From positions 1-11,829 of the forward strand of contig DIVG01000024.1 in NCBI GenBank assembly GCA_002422425.1: DNA of 11,829 bases, given 5' to 3'. The translations under genes were made by a program, and so were the position numbers. Positions 1-6,622 of this stretch are shown one piece after another; within the stretch, counting starts at the first letter, position 1, and each line of letters starts with the position of its first letter. The notes below the pieces were generated by a model that saw only the letters and a program-made list of their open reading frames with translations, was not told the DNA's origin and searched no databases. This stretch comes from Akkermansiaceae bacterium UBA6138 (GTDB taxonomy: Bacteria; Verrucomicrobiota; Verrucomicrobiia; Verrucomicrobiales; DEV007).

Positions 1-809
1 GTCTCGTAAAAGACGCCGAACTTTCCGGGATATTGCAGCGAGGCGATACGGTAAGCGGCATTTTCATCCGAGACATCGTGGCGATCGAGATCTTCGGGGG
101 TGTTGTCCCATTTTTTTTCCTCGATCACCTCGAACTCGCCGCCCTTCCGCGGATTGCCATCATCAAAAATCCCGGGATAGAAAATGACACACTCGGAAAG
201 CACCTCGACGACACTGAAGCCGGGATGGAGGATGGCGCGCTCGAAGACTTCCATCATGTGCTTCACCTGCACGGCATGGGTCCGGGCGACAAAGCTGGCG
301 CCTCCGTAGACGAGCTTTTTCATCGGATTGATGGGCTGGTCGATCGAACCGGTCGGGTCGGTCTTCGATTTAAAGCCCTTCGGACTCGTCGGCGAGGTTT
401 GCTTTTTGGTGAGCCCGTAGACAAAATTGTCCATCACGATGTAGGTGAGGTTGACGTTTTTGCGGGCGGCGTGGTCGAGGTGATTGCCGCCGATCGAGTA
501 ACCGTCGCCGTCACCGCCGAAGGCAAACACGTGGAGATCCGGACGGGAAAGGCTCACACCGGTCGCGAGAGGGAGGGCCCGCCCGTGAATGAAATGAACG
601 CCGTGACTATTCACAAAATAGGGAAAACGCGAAGAGCAGCCGATCCCGGCAATGGTGCAGATCTTTTCGTGGGGTATCTGGAGCTTCTCGAGCACTTTGA
701 AAAAAGCGGCAAGCACGGCAAAGTCCCCGCACCCGGGGCACCAGGTGGGATGGTCGGCGGTGAGGTCTTTTTTGGTGAGCGGCTTGACAGGTTGAGCGGT
801 CGCGGACAT
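1..809 (-). CDS. korB: 2-oxoacid:ferredoxin oxidoreductase, beta subunit (KorB-like), 3' end cut by the window
   Basis: This is the thiamine-diphosphate-binding beta subunit of a two-subunit CoA-dependent 2-oxoacid:ferredoxin oxidoreductase. It acts in the cytoplasm, most likely converting 2-oxoglutarate to succinyl-CoA and passing electrons to ferredoxin. Translation from the ATG at 807-809 gives 269 residues before the edge. Visible are WCPGCGD (residues 23-29), the ThDP/Mg motif GDGDGYSIGGNHL (99-111) with DN at 127-128, and YGLTKKQTSPT (131-141). Cys24, Cys27, Cys58 and Cys207 match the spacing of the four [4Fe-4S] ligands in the family. The usual GLTKGQ is GLTKKQ here. It lies 32 bases after korA and is presumably co-transcribed with it. 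No Shine-Dalgarno sequence precedes the ATG. Substrate choice between 2-oxoglutarate and another 2-oxoacid is not settled by sequence. The C-terminal tail is missing because of the window edge, not a mutation. Confidence 0.93.
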   Translation of the reverse strand, partial: MSATAQPVKPLTKKDLTADHPTWCPGCGDFAVLAAFFKVLEKLQIPHEKICTIAGIGCSSRFPYFVNSHGVHFIHGRALPLATGVSLSRPDLHVFAFGGDGDGYSIGGNHLDHAARKNVNLTYIVMDNFVYGLTKKQTSPTSPKGFKSKTDPTGSIDQPINPMKKLVYGGASFVARTHAVQVKHMMEVFERAILHPGFSVVEVLSECVIFYPGIFDDGNPRKGGEFEVIEEKKWDNTPEDLDRHDVSDENAAYRIASLQYPGKFGVFYE

Positions 810-841
810 GGCGGAAAAAAGGTGGCGGAAAAGGGCGGAGA

Positions 842-2665
842 TCAGGCGGGGTTGATGAGTGACCCGACGCGCTCGACGATCTCACGGATTTTGTAGTTCA
901 GCCCGTCCGTCTTGCAAACGGAACGGATCTTCGGATCGCAGTAACGGGCGCGCAGCAAAGTGGCGAGCTGGCCGTAACCGTAGAGCCCTTCGTCGTTCAT
1001 CTCGACGACGATGACGTGTTGATACTTCGCGAAAATGGTTTCGAGCGAGCCGGGCATGGGATGGAGGTGGCGCAGATGGATCGCGGCCGCGGTTTTTCCC
1101 TGCTCGCGCAGGCGCATGACCGCCTCGCGGATGGGACCCCCGCTCGAACCCCAGCCGACAAGGAGCAGCTCGCCGCCCTCGTCTCCGAAGACTTCCGGGA
1201 GCGGCAGGGTCCGGCCGAGGTCCTTGATTTTCTCACGGCGGCGCGCGGTCATGCGGGCGTGCATTTCGGGGCTGCCGCTGGGGTGGCCCCACTCGTCGTG
1301 CTCGAGTCCGGTCACGACGGGATATTTGCCGCCGCCCATGACGGTGCCGGGAGGGGCATGACGGGTGAGCCCGTCGAGCGGATACGGTTTAAAATCGTCA
1401 CCCCGCCGCCCCTGGTCGAGGGCCGGCTCGTGCACGATCGCCTCGAGATCAGGCTGGGCAAAAGCCTCGATCCGCGAGGCGAGAGCCTGATCGGTGAGGA
1501 TAATGACAGGGCAGCTGTAACGTCGCGCGAGTTCGCAGGCCTCCACCGCAATATAGAAGCAATCCCCCACATTCTGCGGGGCGAGGACGATGCGCGGGCA
1601 ATCGCCGTGACTGCCGTAGATGGCCTGCATCAGGTCGCTCTGCTCCACGCTGGTCGGGAGCCCGGTGCTGGGCCCGCCCCGCTGCACATTGACCACGACG
1701 AGGGGCAACTCGGCCATGACGGCATAGCTGAGGGCCTCCATCTTCAACGAGAGACCCGGACCGGAGCTCCCGGTCACGGCGGTATGGCCGGCGTAGGCGA
1801 ACCCGAGCGCCATCGAGACCGCCGCCAGTTCATCTTCCGCCTGGACAAAAAGGCCGCCATATTTCGGAAGCTCGACCCGGAGCTGCTCCATGATCGTGGA
1901 CCAGGGCGTGATGGGATAGGCGGCCCCGTAGCGCACCCCTCCGGCAAGAAGGCCCATCGTCAGGGCGGTGTTACCGTCGGTCGTGATCTTGTCGGCGCCC
2001 GCCATTCTTCCCTCGCGGAGGTTGAACTCCAGACCGGTGAGATCGCCGATCGGGTAGGCGAAACCGGCATCGAAGGCGAGCATGGCATTTCGCAGGATGT
2101 CCTCGCTCTTGCGCCCGAACTGACGCTCGACAAGACTGACAATCTTCTCTTTTTGAAGCTTGAAAAGAGCGGTCACGAGGCCGAGCACAAAAAGGTTTTT
2201 CCCGCGATCGCGGGCACTCCCCCCGATCGCCTCGACCGTGGTGGTGGTGATGGGGATGCCGAGGTGAATGAAATCCGTATCGGTCTTGAGCTGCTCGACC
2301 TGATCCGAATCGTAGATACAAATCCCGCCCGGCTTGAGCGACCCGATGTGGCTGTCGTAACTGTGCTGGTAGAAGGCGAAGAGAAAATCGGATTCGTCGC
2401 CCGCCGAGAGCACTTCCCCGGAGCCGAGGTGAACCTGAAAGATCGAAGGGCCGCCCGAAATCGTGGACGGGATGGTCATGTAGGTCATCACCTCGCGGGC
2501 GCTCCGGCCGGCGAGGCGCGCGAGAAAGCCGCCAATCGTCTGAATGCCGTCCTGCGAGTTCCCCGCAAAACGAATCACGGCATTTTGAAGATCAATCACT
2601 CCGCCGGCCGCCGACGGTTGACCTTGATTTGTTTCGGGAGAATCCGACGTCGCGGACGGGGTCAT
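842..2665 (-). CDS. korA: 2-oxoacid:ferredoxin oxidoreductase, fused gamma-alpha subunit (KorA-like)
   Basis: Partner of the downstream beta subunit; together they form a heterodimeric 2-oxoacid:ferredoxin oxidoreductase with no internal ferredoxin domain. The 607-residue protein has the family's usual length and layout. The gamma domain spans about 24-205 and opens with IRFAGNSQDGIQTIG. The alpha domain spans about 228-605, with AYPITP at 249-254, TGSSGPGLSLKMEALSYA at 298-315 and GGPSTGLPT at 330-338. YPITP and GPSTGLPT are hallmarks of CoA-dependent enzymes of this class. The first 23 residues are a Ser/Pro/Gln-rich extension of no evident function. The ATG at 2663-2665 was chosen because the gamma domain starts soon after it and a good promoter sits just upstream. 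Its leader is pyrimidine-rich with no Shine-Dalgarno sequence. The order korA-korB on one strand, with a 32-base gap, indicates an operon. 2-Oxoglutarate is the most likely substrate (inference). Confidence 0.93.
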   Translation of the reverse strand: MTPSATSDSPETNQGQPSAAGGVIDLQNAVIRFAGNSQDGIQTIGGFLARLAGRSAREVMTYMTIPSTISGGPSIFQVHLGSGEVLSAGDESDFLFAFYQHSYDSHIGSLKPGGICIYDSDQVEQLKTDTDFIHLGIPITTTTVEAIGGSARDRGKNLFVLGLVTALFKLQKEKIVSLVERQFGRKSEDILRNAMLAFDAGFAYPIGDLTGLEFNLREGRMAGADKITTDGNTALTMGLLAGGVRYGAAYPITPWSTIMEQLRVELPKYGGLFVQAEDELAAVSMALGFAYAGHTAVTGSSGPGLSLKMEALSYAVMAELPLVVVNVQRGGPSTGLPTSVEQSDLMQAIYGSHGDCPRIVLAPQNVGDCFYIAVEACELARRYSCPVIILTDQALASRIEAFAQPDLEAIVHEPALDQGRRGDDFKPYPLDGLTRHAPPGTVMGGGKYPVVTGLEHDEWGHPSGSPEMHARMTARRREKIKDLGRTLPLPEVFGDEGGELLLVGWGSSGGPIREAVMRLREQGKTAAAIHLRHLHPMPGSLETIFAKYQHVIVVEMNDEGLYGYGQLATLLRARYCDPKIRSVCKTDGLNYKIREIVERVGSLINPA

Positions 2666-2679
2666 GGGAGAAACAGGAT

Positions 2680-2698
2680 TCGGGGTTTGAAGTCCCGA
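2680..2698 (-). other. small hairpin in the korA leader
   Basis: The arms TCGGG (2680-2684) and CCCGA (2694-2698) are perfect inverted repeats around a nine-base loop. The hairpin sits between the -10 box and the korA start codon, so it would lie at or near the 5' end of the korAB transcript. It could also be a remnant of a weak terminator for the secretin gene. A five-pair stem is short, so the functional assignment is weak. Confidence 0.25.
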
Positions 2699-2726
2699 TT
2701 AAACAGGGATGCCTCGCTCATTGCAA
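2698..2726 (-). promoter_or_regulatory. sigma70-like promoter for korA-korB
   Basis: On the minus strand a -35 box TTGCAA (2721-2726) is followed by exactly 17 bases and a -10 box TTTAAT (2698-2703). These match the consensus at 4/6 and 5/6 positions. The predicted transcription start is near 2690, giving a leader of about 25 bases before the korA ATG at 2665. The box lies in the 113-base gap between the secretin and korA genes, so korAB can be expressed independently of the secretin. No convincing terminator separates the two, so read-through also remains possible. Confidence 0.55.
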
Positions 2727-2778
2727 AGAAAATGTCGCTTTTCCCCCGCCCCGTTTGCGGCCTGAAGACACCACCCGA

Positions 2779-5373
2779 TCACTTCGCCGGGGAGACCATG
2801 GCGGGGGGCGGGCCGACCGGGACCCCGCCGGGCGTCGAGGGAGCGCTCTGGGTCACGAGACCGGGCACCTCTTCTTCCACCGGTAGATTGATGGGGTTGC
2901 CCCCGGGATCAACGAGCCGCACCGTCACAAAAATCGTGAGGGCCCGCTTCGTCGACTGGTTCGTGCTCGAGCGGAAGGCCCGACCGAGAACGGGGAGATC
3001 ACCGATGTAGGGAATCTTGTCGTCGCTCGCCGTCACCGACTCACCGTGAAATCCGCCAATGGCAACGGTCTGGCCATCCCAGACCGACACATTCGTCGTC
3101 TCCTTGATCGCATCGAACACCGGCATGAGAATCTCGTTCGGCGTCACGACGCTGGGATTACCGTTCTCGGTGAAGCTCGCGTTCGTGATCGGCGTGCCGT
3201 AGTTGATGAAGCCGGAGAAGTCGGTGAAATCCATCACCACATTCAGACTGACGGTTTGGTTATCTGCGGAAACGACAGGTTCGACTTCGATCATCTTTCC
3301 GACCTTGCGCGTTTCGAAAGCGGTCGGGGTGGCGGGCGTGACCGGGAATTCCAATGGAGAATCCGGGGGAGGAATCACGTTTCCATTCTCATCGATGAAT
3401 ATAACGTCGGGGACGCCGAAGCTGTTCGGAATCTCCGGAGGATCGTATTCGGTGGGATAAATGAACTCCCTGGCCTGCTCGACTTTAGCAAGCTGTCCCG
3501 GCTTCACGAGAACGTGGGCGTCAGTGAGAAGATCGGAACCCTTCATCTGGCTCAACGCCCGGAGAACAACCTGAAATTGCGGATCGGTGAGAACCCCGGC
3601 GACAGAGAACACTCCCGGTGCCTGGGCATTCCCGGGCGAGGCGGAACTGCGGTTGATGACATTATCAATGCCGTCGGAGGCACCCAGATCCCCGGTGCGC
3701 AAACCGGCGGTGACAGGGTGCGTGCCGACCGGGCCGCCGGGTCCGTTGAAGGGGAAATTCGCGCCGGAGACCGGGATCGCGGAATTCCCGGTCGTCCCGC
3801 CAGTGAAGAAGGTCTGCGCCGGGGAGCCGATGCTCCCCTGACCGAGGAGCCAGTCGAACCCCAACTGCTGCAACTCGACCGACTCGACCGAGACCATCTT
3901 CACGTTGATCTGGACCATTTTGGTCCCGCTGTCCCGCGAGGCCTGGACGATGTTGTCGATCGTGATGAGTTGCTCATCGGTATTTCGCACCACGAGAGAA
4001 CTGGTTGCCGCAATATAAGTGGCCGAGGCACCGGGGCCGAAAACCACTCCGCGGTCTTCGAGGAACTTGCGGGCGGTGATCCTCTCGACGAGAGCCCCGG
4101 CCCCGTCCCCGGCCGGGGCCGCAAAGGGATCTTCCACGGCCCCGGCAGCACCTCCGCCGCCCCCTCCCCCGGAAATAAAACCGGGAGGGACGACATAACG
4201 GCGTGAAACGAGGGGGCCGCTCGCAGCGGCCGACGGGGAAACCACACTGACGGCGACATTATCAATCCGATAGCTCATCCCCACCTGCTGGGCGACATAC
4301 CCGAGGGCCACCCCGACAGGCACGTTGGCAAGCTTCACGCTGAGAGGCAAGCGGGCGGGATCGGAGCCCGCCGCCATTCCCGATGAATCAATCACGATAT
4401 TGATTCCCCGCCTCAGCGGATCGACTTCGGAAGCATCGAGTTCCTGCGACTTCTGACTGAGAAACTCGACCACCTCGCCGAGGGTCGCACCGTTAAATTC
4501 AAGGGAAGGAATGATGATGTCCTTCATTTTCTTTTCCAGCCTCGTGCTGCCACCGTCGGTGACCCCGTCCGCGTTGATCATGGCATCGTTTCCGGTAATG
4601 AGCGGGGGCACTGGCGACTCCCAGCCGGCCATCACTTCGGCTATCCTCTTGGCCCGCGTATGATCGTAGGCCGTATCAAAATAATTCAGGCGATGACGCT
4701 CGACATCCTCCAACCCGCGGCGCGCCGCCGTACTGAACGGATCGACCTCGAGGACCTGATGGTAGGAACGCTCCGCGCGGTCATAATCACCCAGTTCGAG
4801 GTAGCCTTTCGCCAGGATGAGCTTGCTCTCGACCAGATTGATATTCCGCAGGTGGCGGGGCGACGTGGCCATGTTGTAGCGATCGTCCCGGCGGCGGAGA
4901 TCTTCGAGCATGGTGCTGACCTGCGGGTCGATCCGGGACTTTTCAAGATTGCCGGCCTCGGCAAGGGCGATCACGTCGGAGAGGGTCTTTTCCGACTCTT
5001 CCCAGAGGGCGTCGTCGGCCAACTGCACGGCGTAACTGTAAGCGGCGACCTGATAACGACGGAAAAAGACCTGCCTCTGGTCCTCGACGGCGGGCACCGC
5101 CGGGATCGTCTCGAAGGCCGCTTTGAAATAATCCATCGCCTCGGCGTAGGACTTGTCCGCGTAGGCCTTGGACCCCGCCGTAAAAAGCGTCTGGGCAGCC
5201 TGAACCCGCTGCTGTCGCCCCTGCGCCTCGGCTGCGGCCGCGGCCGCAATCCCGCCGGGAGCCCCTTTCCCGTCCGCCGCCGCCCGCGTCGGGGCAAAAG
5301 ACAAGGAAACGCCAACCAGCAGGAGAACGCAGACCCGGAAGGAACCGGCCGGAATATGGGGCAAACTTAACAC
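2779..5373 (-). CDS. TPR-containing secretin, Amuc_1098-like type IV pilus/type II secretion outer-membrane protein
   Basis: This is an outer-membrane pore protein of the GspD/PilQ secretin superfamily, resembling the Amuc_1098 family of Verrucomicrobia. From the GTG at 5373 it has 864 residues. A hydrophobic signal segment lies at about 13-32, ending TRAAA. TPR-like helices follow at about 57-115 and 180-225, including KLILAKGYLELGDYDRAERS. An N-domain, IIIPSLEFNGATLGEVVEFL, starts at about 286. A run of eight glycines occurs at about 402-409. A second N-domain spans about 433-480 and the secretin beta-domain about 485-825, with the signature PYIGDLPVLGRAFRS. The tail is proline-rich. An in-frame ATG at 5511 would add 46 residues, but it lies upstream of the likely promoter and the extra sequence looks non-coding. 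A TTG at 5364 is another option. No pilM, pilN or other assembly genes flank it, so its partners must lie elsewhere. Confidence 0.88.
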   Translation of the reverse strand: MLSLPHIPAGSFRVCVLLLVGVSLSFAPTRAAADGKGAPGGIAAAAAAEAQGRQQRVQAAQTLFTAGSKAYADKSYAEAMDYFKAAFETIPAVPAVEDQRQVFFRRYQVAAYSYAVQLADDALWEESEKTLSDVIALAEAGNLEKSRIDPQVSTMLEDLRRRDDRYNMATSPRHLRNINLVESKLILAKGYLELGDYDRAERSYHQVLEVDPFSTAARRGLEDVERHRLNYFDTAYDHTRAKRIAEVMAGWESPVPPLITGNDAMINADGVTDGGSTRLEKKMKDIIIPSLEFNGATLGEVVEFLSQKSQELDASEVDPLRRGINIVIDSSGMAAGSDPARLPLSVKLANVPVGVALGYVAQQVGMSYRIDNVAVSVVSPSAAASGPLVSRRYVVPPGFISGGGGGGGAAGAVEDPFAAPAGDGAGALVERITARKFLEDRGVVFGPGASATYIAATSSLVVRNTDEQLITIDNIVQASRDSGTKMVQINVKMVSVESVELQQLGFDWLLGQGSIGSPAQTFFTGGTTGNSAIPVSGANFPFNGPGGPVGTHPVTAGLRTGDLGASDGIDNVINRSSASPGNAQAPGVFSVAGVLTDPQFQVVLRALSQMKGSDLLTDAHVLVKPGQLAKVEQAREFIYPTEYDPPEIPNSFGVPDVIFIDENGNVIPPPDSPLEFPVTPATPTAFETRKVGKMIEVEPVVSADNQTVSLNVVMDFTDFSGFINYGTPITNASFTENGNPSVVTPNEILMPVFDAIKETTNVSVWDGQTVAIGGFHGESVTASDDKIPYIGDLPVLGRAFRSSTNQSTKRALTIFVTVRLVDPGGNPINLPVEEEVPGLVTQSAPSTPGGVPVGPPPAMVSPAK

Positions 5374-5414
5374 TGGTGGAAAATCCGTTTCACATTTAAA
5401 CCGCTGAAAAGGAG

Positions 5415-5444
5415 ATCTTAGCAGCAGCCCGGGCCATACCGCAA
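5415..5444 (-). promoter_or_regulatory. candidate promoter for the secretin gene
   Basis: On the minus strand, TTGCGG (5439-5444) and TAAGAT (5415-5420) are separated by 18 bases, each matching about 4/6 of the sigma70 consensus. The implied start near 5408 lies about 35 bases before the GTG at 5373 and downstream of the alternative ATG at 5511. That favours the shorter secretin reading. This is a weak to moderate match found by eye. Confidence 0.35.
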
Positions 5445-5480
5445 GCACGGAATTCCCCCTTTTCCCCGGCCCCAACCCGC

Positions 5481-5513
5481 CCGTGTTGTCTCGTAACCGG
5501 GGACACCACACGG
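5481..5513. other. bulged stem-loop between divergent genes
   Basis: The left arm CCGTGT-TGTC (5481-5490) pairs with GACA-cc-ACACGG (5502-5513): six plus four base pairs with a two-base bulge and an 11-base loop. There is no T-run on either side, so it is unlikely to be an intrinsic terminator. It could be a regulator binding site or a folded 5' leader. It lies upstream of the proposed secretin promoter. Confidence 0.35.
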
Positions 5514-5720
5514 AGAACAGGAGAAAGGCGATCGATCATCATGGTTCCGACGCCGGAGAAGCGGCGGCTCGTCGATGCGGGAAGGGTATCCCGGGCCCGG
5601 GCTCATCCACCGGGGGAATTCTCCGGCAATCCATGCGCAGGAATCCTCCAATGGATGCATAACCGGGCAGGGCGGGCTCAAGATATCTCTCGACCGAGCC
5701 CCCGGCGTCGGCCACGATAC

Positions 5721-5969
5721 ATGATGCCTATTGAACATCATCCGCTTATCGTCGAATTCCCCGAGCAACGCGAGGCGATCCACGCCCTGAAGATGGAGAA
5801 TACTCATTTTCAGCGCCTCATGGATTCCTACGAGACCATCGACAAGGAGATTGTCCGCATGGAGGACGGGATCGAGACGCCGGCTGACGAAGTCCTCACC
5901 GCCCTGAAAAAGGAGCGCCTCGACCTGAAGGATCAGATCGCCGAAATGCTGCGCTCGACTGCGGTGTAA
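5721..5969 (+). CDS. DUF465/YdcH-like small helical protein
   Basis: This 82-residue, highly charged protein matches the DUF465 (YdcH) family in length and pattern. HHPLIVEFPEQREAIHALK (residues 6-24) is followed by a second helix with LDLKDQIAEML (67-77). The whole protein is expected to form a helical hairpin or coiled coil, and its biochemical function is unknown in the family. The start was set at the tandem ATG codons 5721/5724 because homology begins there. A longer in-frame ATG at 5541 would add 60 residues with no domain likeness. No Shine-Dalgarno sequence is visible before 5721. The gene is first in a tight plus-strand cluster, 20 bases ahead of a small membrane protein gene. Confidence 0.85.
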   Translation: MMPIEHHPLIVEFPEQREAIHALKMENTHFQRLMDSYETIDKEIVRMEDGIETPADEVLTALKKERLDLKDQIAEMLRSTAV

Positions 5970-5989
5970 CCGAAAGACAACCAACTGAC

Positions 5990-6112
5990 ATGAGCGAGGA
6001 ACCGGAGTTCAAACTGAAAGAACGATTCGTCTGGAAGTGGCATCCTCACGGCTGGCTGATCGCCCTCTTCATCTTTATCCTCATCCTCCTTTTTCGCTCC
6101 TTTGCCCAATGA
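5990..6112 (+). CDS. 40-residue single-pass membrane protein
   Basis: This short open frame, easily missed, encodes 40 residues. The N-terminal half is charged and aromatic (FKLKERFVWKWHPHG at 7-21). It is followed by a hydrophobic segment, WLIALFIFILILLF (22-35), and the tail RSFAQ. That pattern fits an inner-membrane microprotein. I do not recognise a family and assign no function. Support comes from its position: it fills the gap between the DUF465 and DksA-like genes, starting 20 bases after the former, and its stop TGA (6110-6112) overlaps the next ATG (6109-6111) as ATGA, a typical sign of translational coupling. No Shine-Dalgarno sequence is present. The alternative is a chance frame, but the coupling and the coherent membrane segment make a real gene likely. 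Confidence 0.7.
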   Translation: MSEEPEFKLKERFVWKWHPHGWLIALFIFILILLFRSFAQ

Positions 6113-6489
6113 CCGCTGAACAAATCGATCGCTATCGCCTCATCCTCGAAGGTCAACTCGCCCAACTCGCGGGGACTTCCGAAACCCACGGCCGTTTGCT
6201 CGATGAGAGCCATGTGACGAACGATTTCGTCGGCGCGGACAGGGCAGCGGAACTTGAGACTTTTGAGGTCGACGCTTCGGTCGCGGCCAGCGAGCACCGT
6301 CTCGCCGCGAAGATTCGCCACGCGCTCTCCCGTATCAGTGGCGGCACCTACGGTCTCTGTGAAGGGTGCGGCGACACCATCCCGGCCGCTAGACTCGAGG
6401 CAAAACCGAGTGTCTCACTCTGCCTCGCCTGCCAGGAGGCGCACGAGAGCGGGAGCGAGAGCGAGAGCGGGAGCGGGAGCGGGAGATAG
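6109..6489 (+). CDS. TraR/DksA-family C4 zinc-finger protein
   Basis: Family members bind in the secondary channel of RNA polymerase and adjust transcription, often with ppGpp; direct evidence for this one is lacking. The 126-residue protein has an N-terminal helical region (about 1-75) with GADRAAELETFEVD near the presumed coiled-coil tip. After the family signature GGTYGLCEGCGDTI comes a zinc finger with Cys84, Cys87, Cys105 and Cys108 in C-X2-C-X17-C-X2-C spacing. The ATG at 6109 was chosen because it overlaps the upstream stop and the helical domain begins there. An earlier in-frame ATG at 6037 would lie inside the membrane-protein gene. The C-terminus, from Glu113, is a Ser/Gly/Glu tail encoded by a hexanucleotide repeat, which is not part of the usual fold. 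It is last in the plus-strand cluster and faces the giant cytochrome gene. Confidence 0.9.
   Translation: MTAEQIDRYRLILEGQLAQLAGTSETHGRLLDESHVTNDFVGADRAAELETFEVDASVAASEHRLAAKIRHALSRISGGTYGLCEGCGDTIPAARLEAKPSVSLCLACQEAHESGSESESGSGSGR
6445..6486 (+). repeat. hexanucleotide tandem repeat (GRGAGC)x7 in the DksA-like gene
   Basis: Seven tandem six-base units of GAGAGC or GGGAGC run to the stop codon at 6487; the last unit ends in A instead of C. The repeat is in frame and encodes alternating Glu/Gly and Ser, then a final Arg. Because the unit is six bases, gain or loss of copies changes tail length without shifting frame. Confidence 0.85.
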
Positions 6490-6574
6490 TAAGGGGAACG
6501 CGGGAGGCCTGTCACCGGGGAGGTCTTTTTCCGGAGAAGAAAACCGGGGGGAGTGCTTTTACCGGTCTTTCCAC

Positions 6575-6613
6575 GAGAACAGGATCAGCCCGGGTTGGAA
6601 CCGGGCCGTTCTC
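6575..6613 (-). terminator. composite hairpin downstream of the giant cytochrome gene
   Basis: Two nested inverted repeats lie between convergent genes. The outer stem is GAGAAC (6575-6580) with GTTCTC (6608-6613); the inner stem is GCCCGG (6588-6593) with CCGGGC (6601-6606). A seven-base bulge on one side and one base on the other separate them. The structure starts about ten bases after the minus-strand stop at 6623. No strong T-run follows, so termination may be factor-assisted or the hairpin may protect the 3' end. It could also serve the plus-strand cluster, which ends at 6489. Confidence 0.45.
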
Positions 6614-6622
6614 CCGGAAGCG

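Larger units (their letters stand above)
5374..5720. other. divergent intergenic region with hairpin and palindrome
   Basis: This 347-base stretch separates the minus-strand secretin from the plus-strand DUF465 gene. It contains the candidate secretin promoter, a bulged hairpin (5481-5513), the 12-bp palindrome CCCGGGCCCGGG (5590-5601) and a purine-rich AGGAG at 5519-5523. A frame open from an ATG at 5541 runs into the DUF465 gene. Its 60 extra residues are Arg/Pro-rich and unlike any domain I recognise, so I treat it as non-coding leader. I found no confident plus-strand promoter and could not match the region to a known riboswitch or small RNA. Confidence 0.5.

Noticed and set aside
33..896. 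A 287-codon plus-strand frame opposite korB
   Set aside because: The minus strand holds the KorB motifs (CxxC, GDGD, GLTK) throughout, so this is a shadow.
1016..3010. A 664-codon open frame on the plus strand opposite korA and the secretin start region
   Set aside because: It is antisense to a clearly homologous korA, has no recognisable domain, and spans a gene boundary. Long antisense frames are expected at this GC content.
4084..4174. G/C-rich simple-sequence stretch that could look like a repeat element
   Set aside because: It is the codon run for the glycine- and alanine-rich linker of the secretin, ordinary coding low complexity.
3046..4206. A 386-codon plus-strand frame opposite the secretin
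   Set aside because: It is antisense to the secretin domain, has Arg/Asp/Gly-rich composition, and has no motif of its own.
5374..5511. N-terminal extension of the secretin from the ATG at 5511
   Set aside because: The added 46 residues precede the signal segment, resemble no secretin sequence, and would start upstream of the best promoter candidate.
6037..6108. Earlier in-frame ATG for the DksA-like gene at 6037
   Set aside because: It would place 24 extra residues inside the membrane-protein gene; the overlap ATG at 6109 fits the family length better.
6543..6567. Possible plus-strand terminator hairpin (ACCGG/CCGGT) after the DksA-like gene
   Set aside because: It has only five pairs around a long loop, with a short T-run; this is too weak to call.
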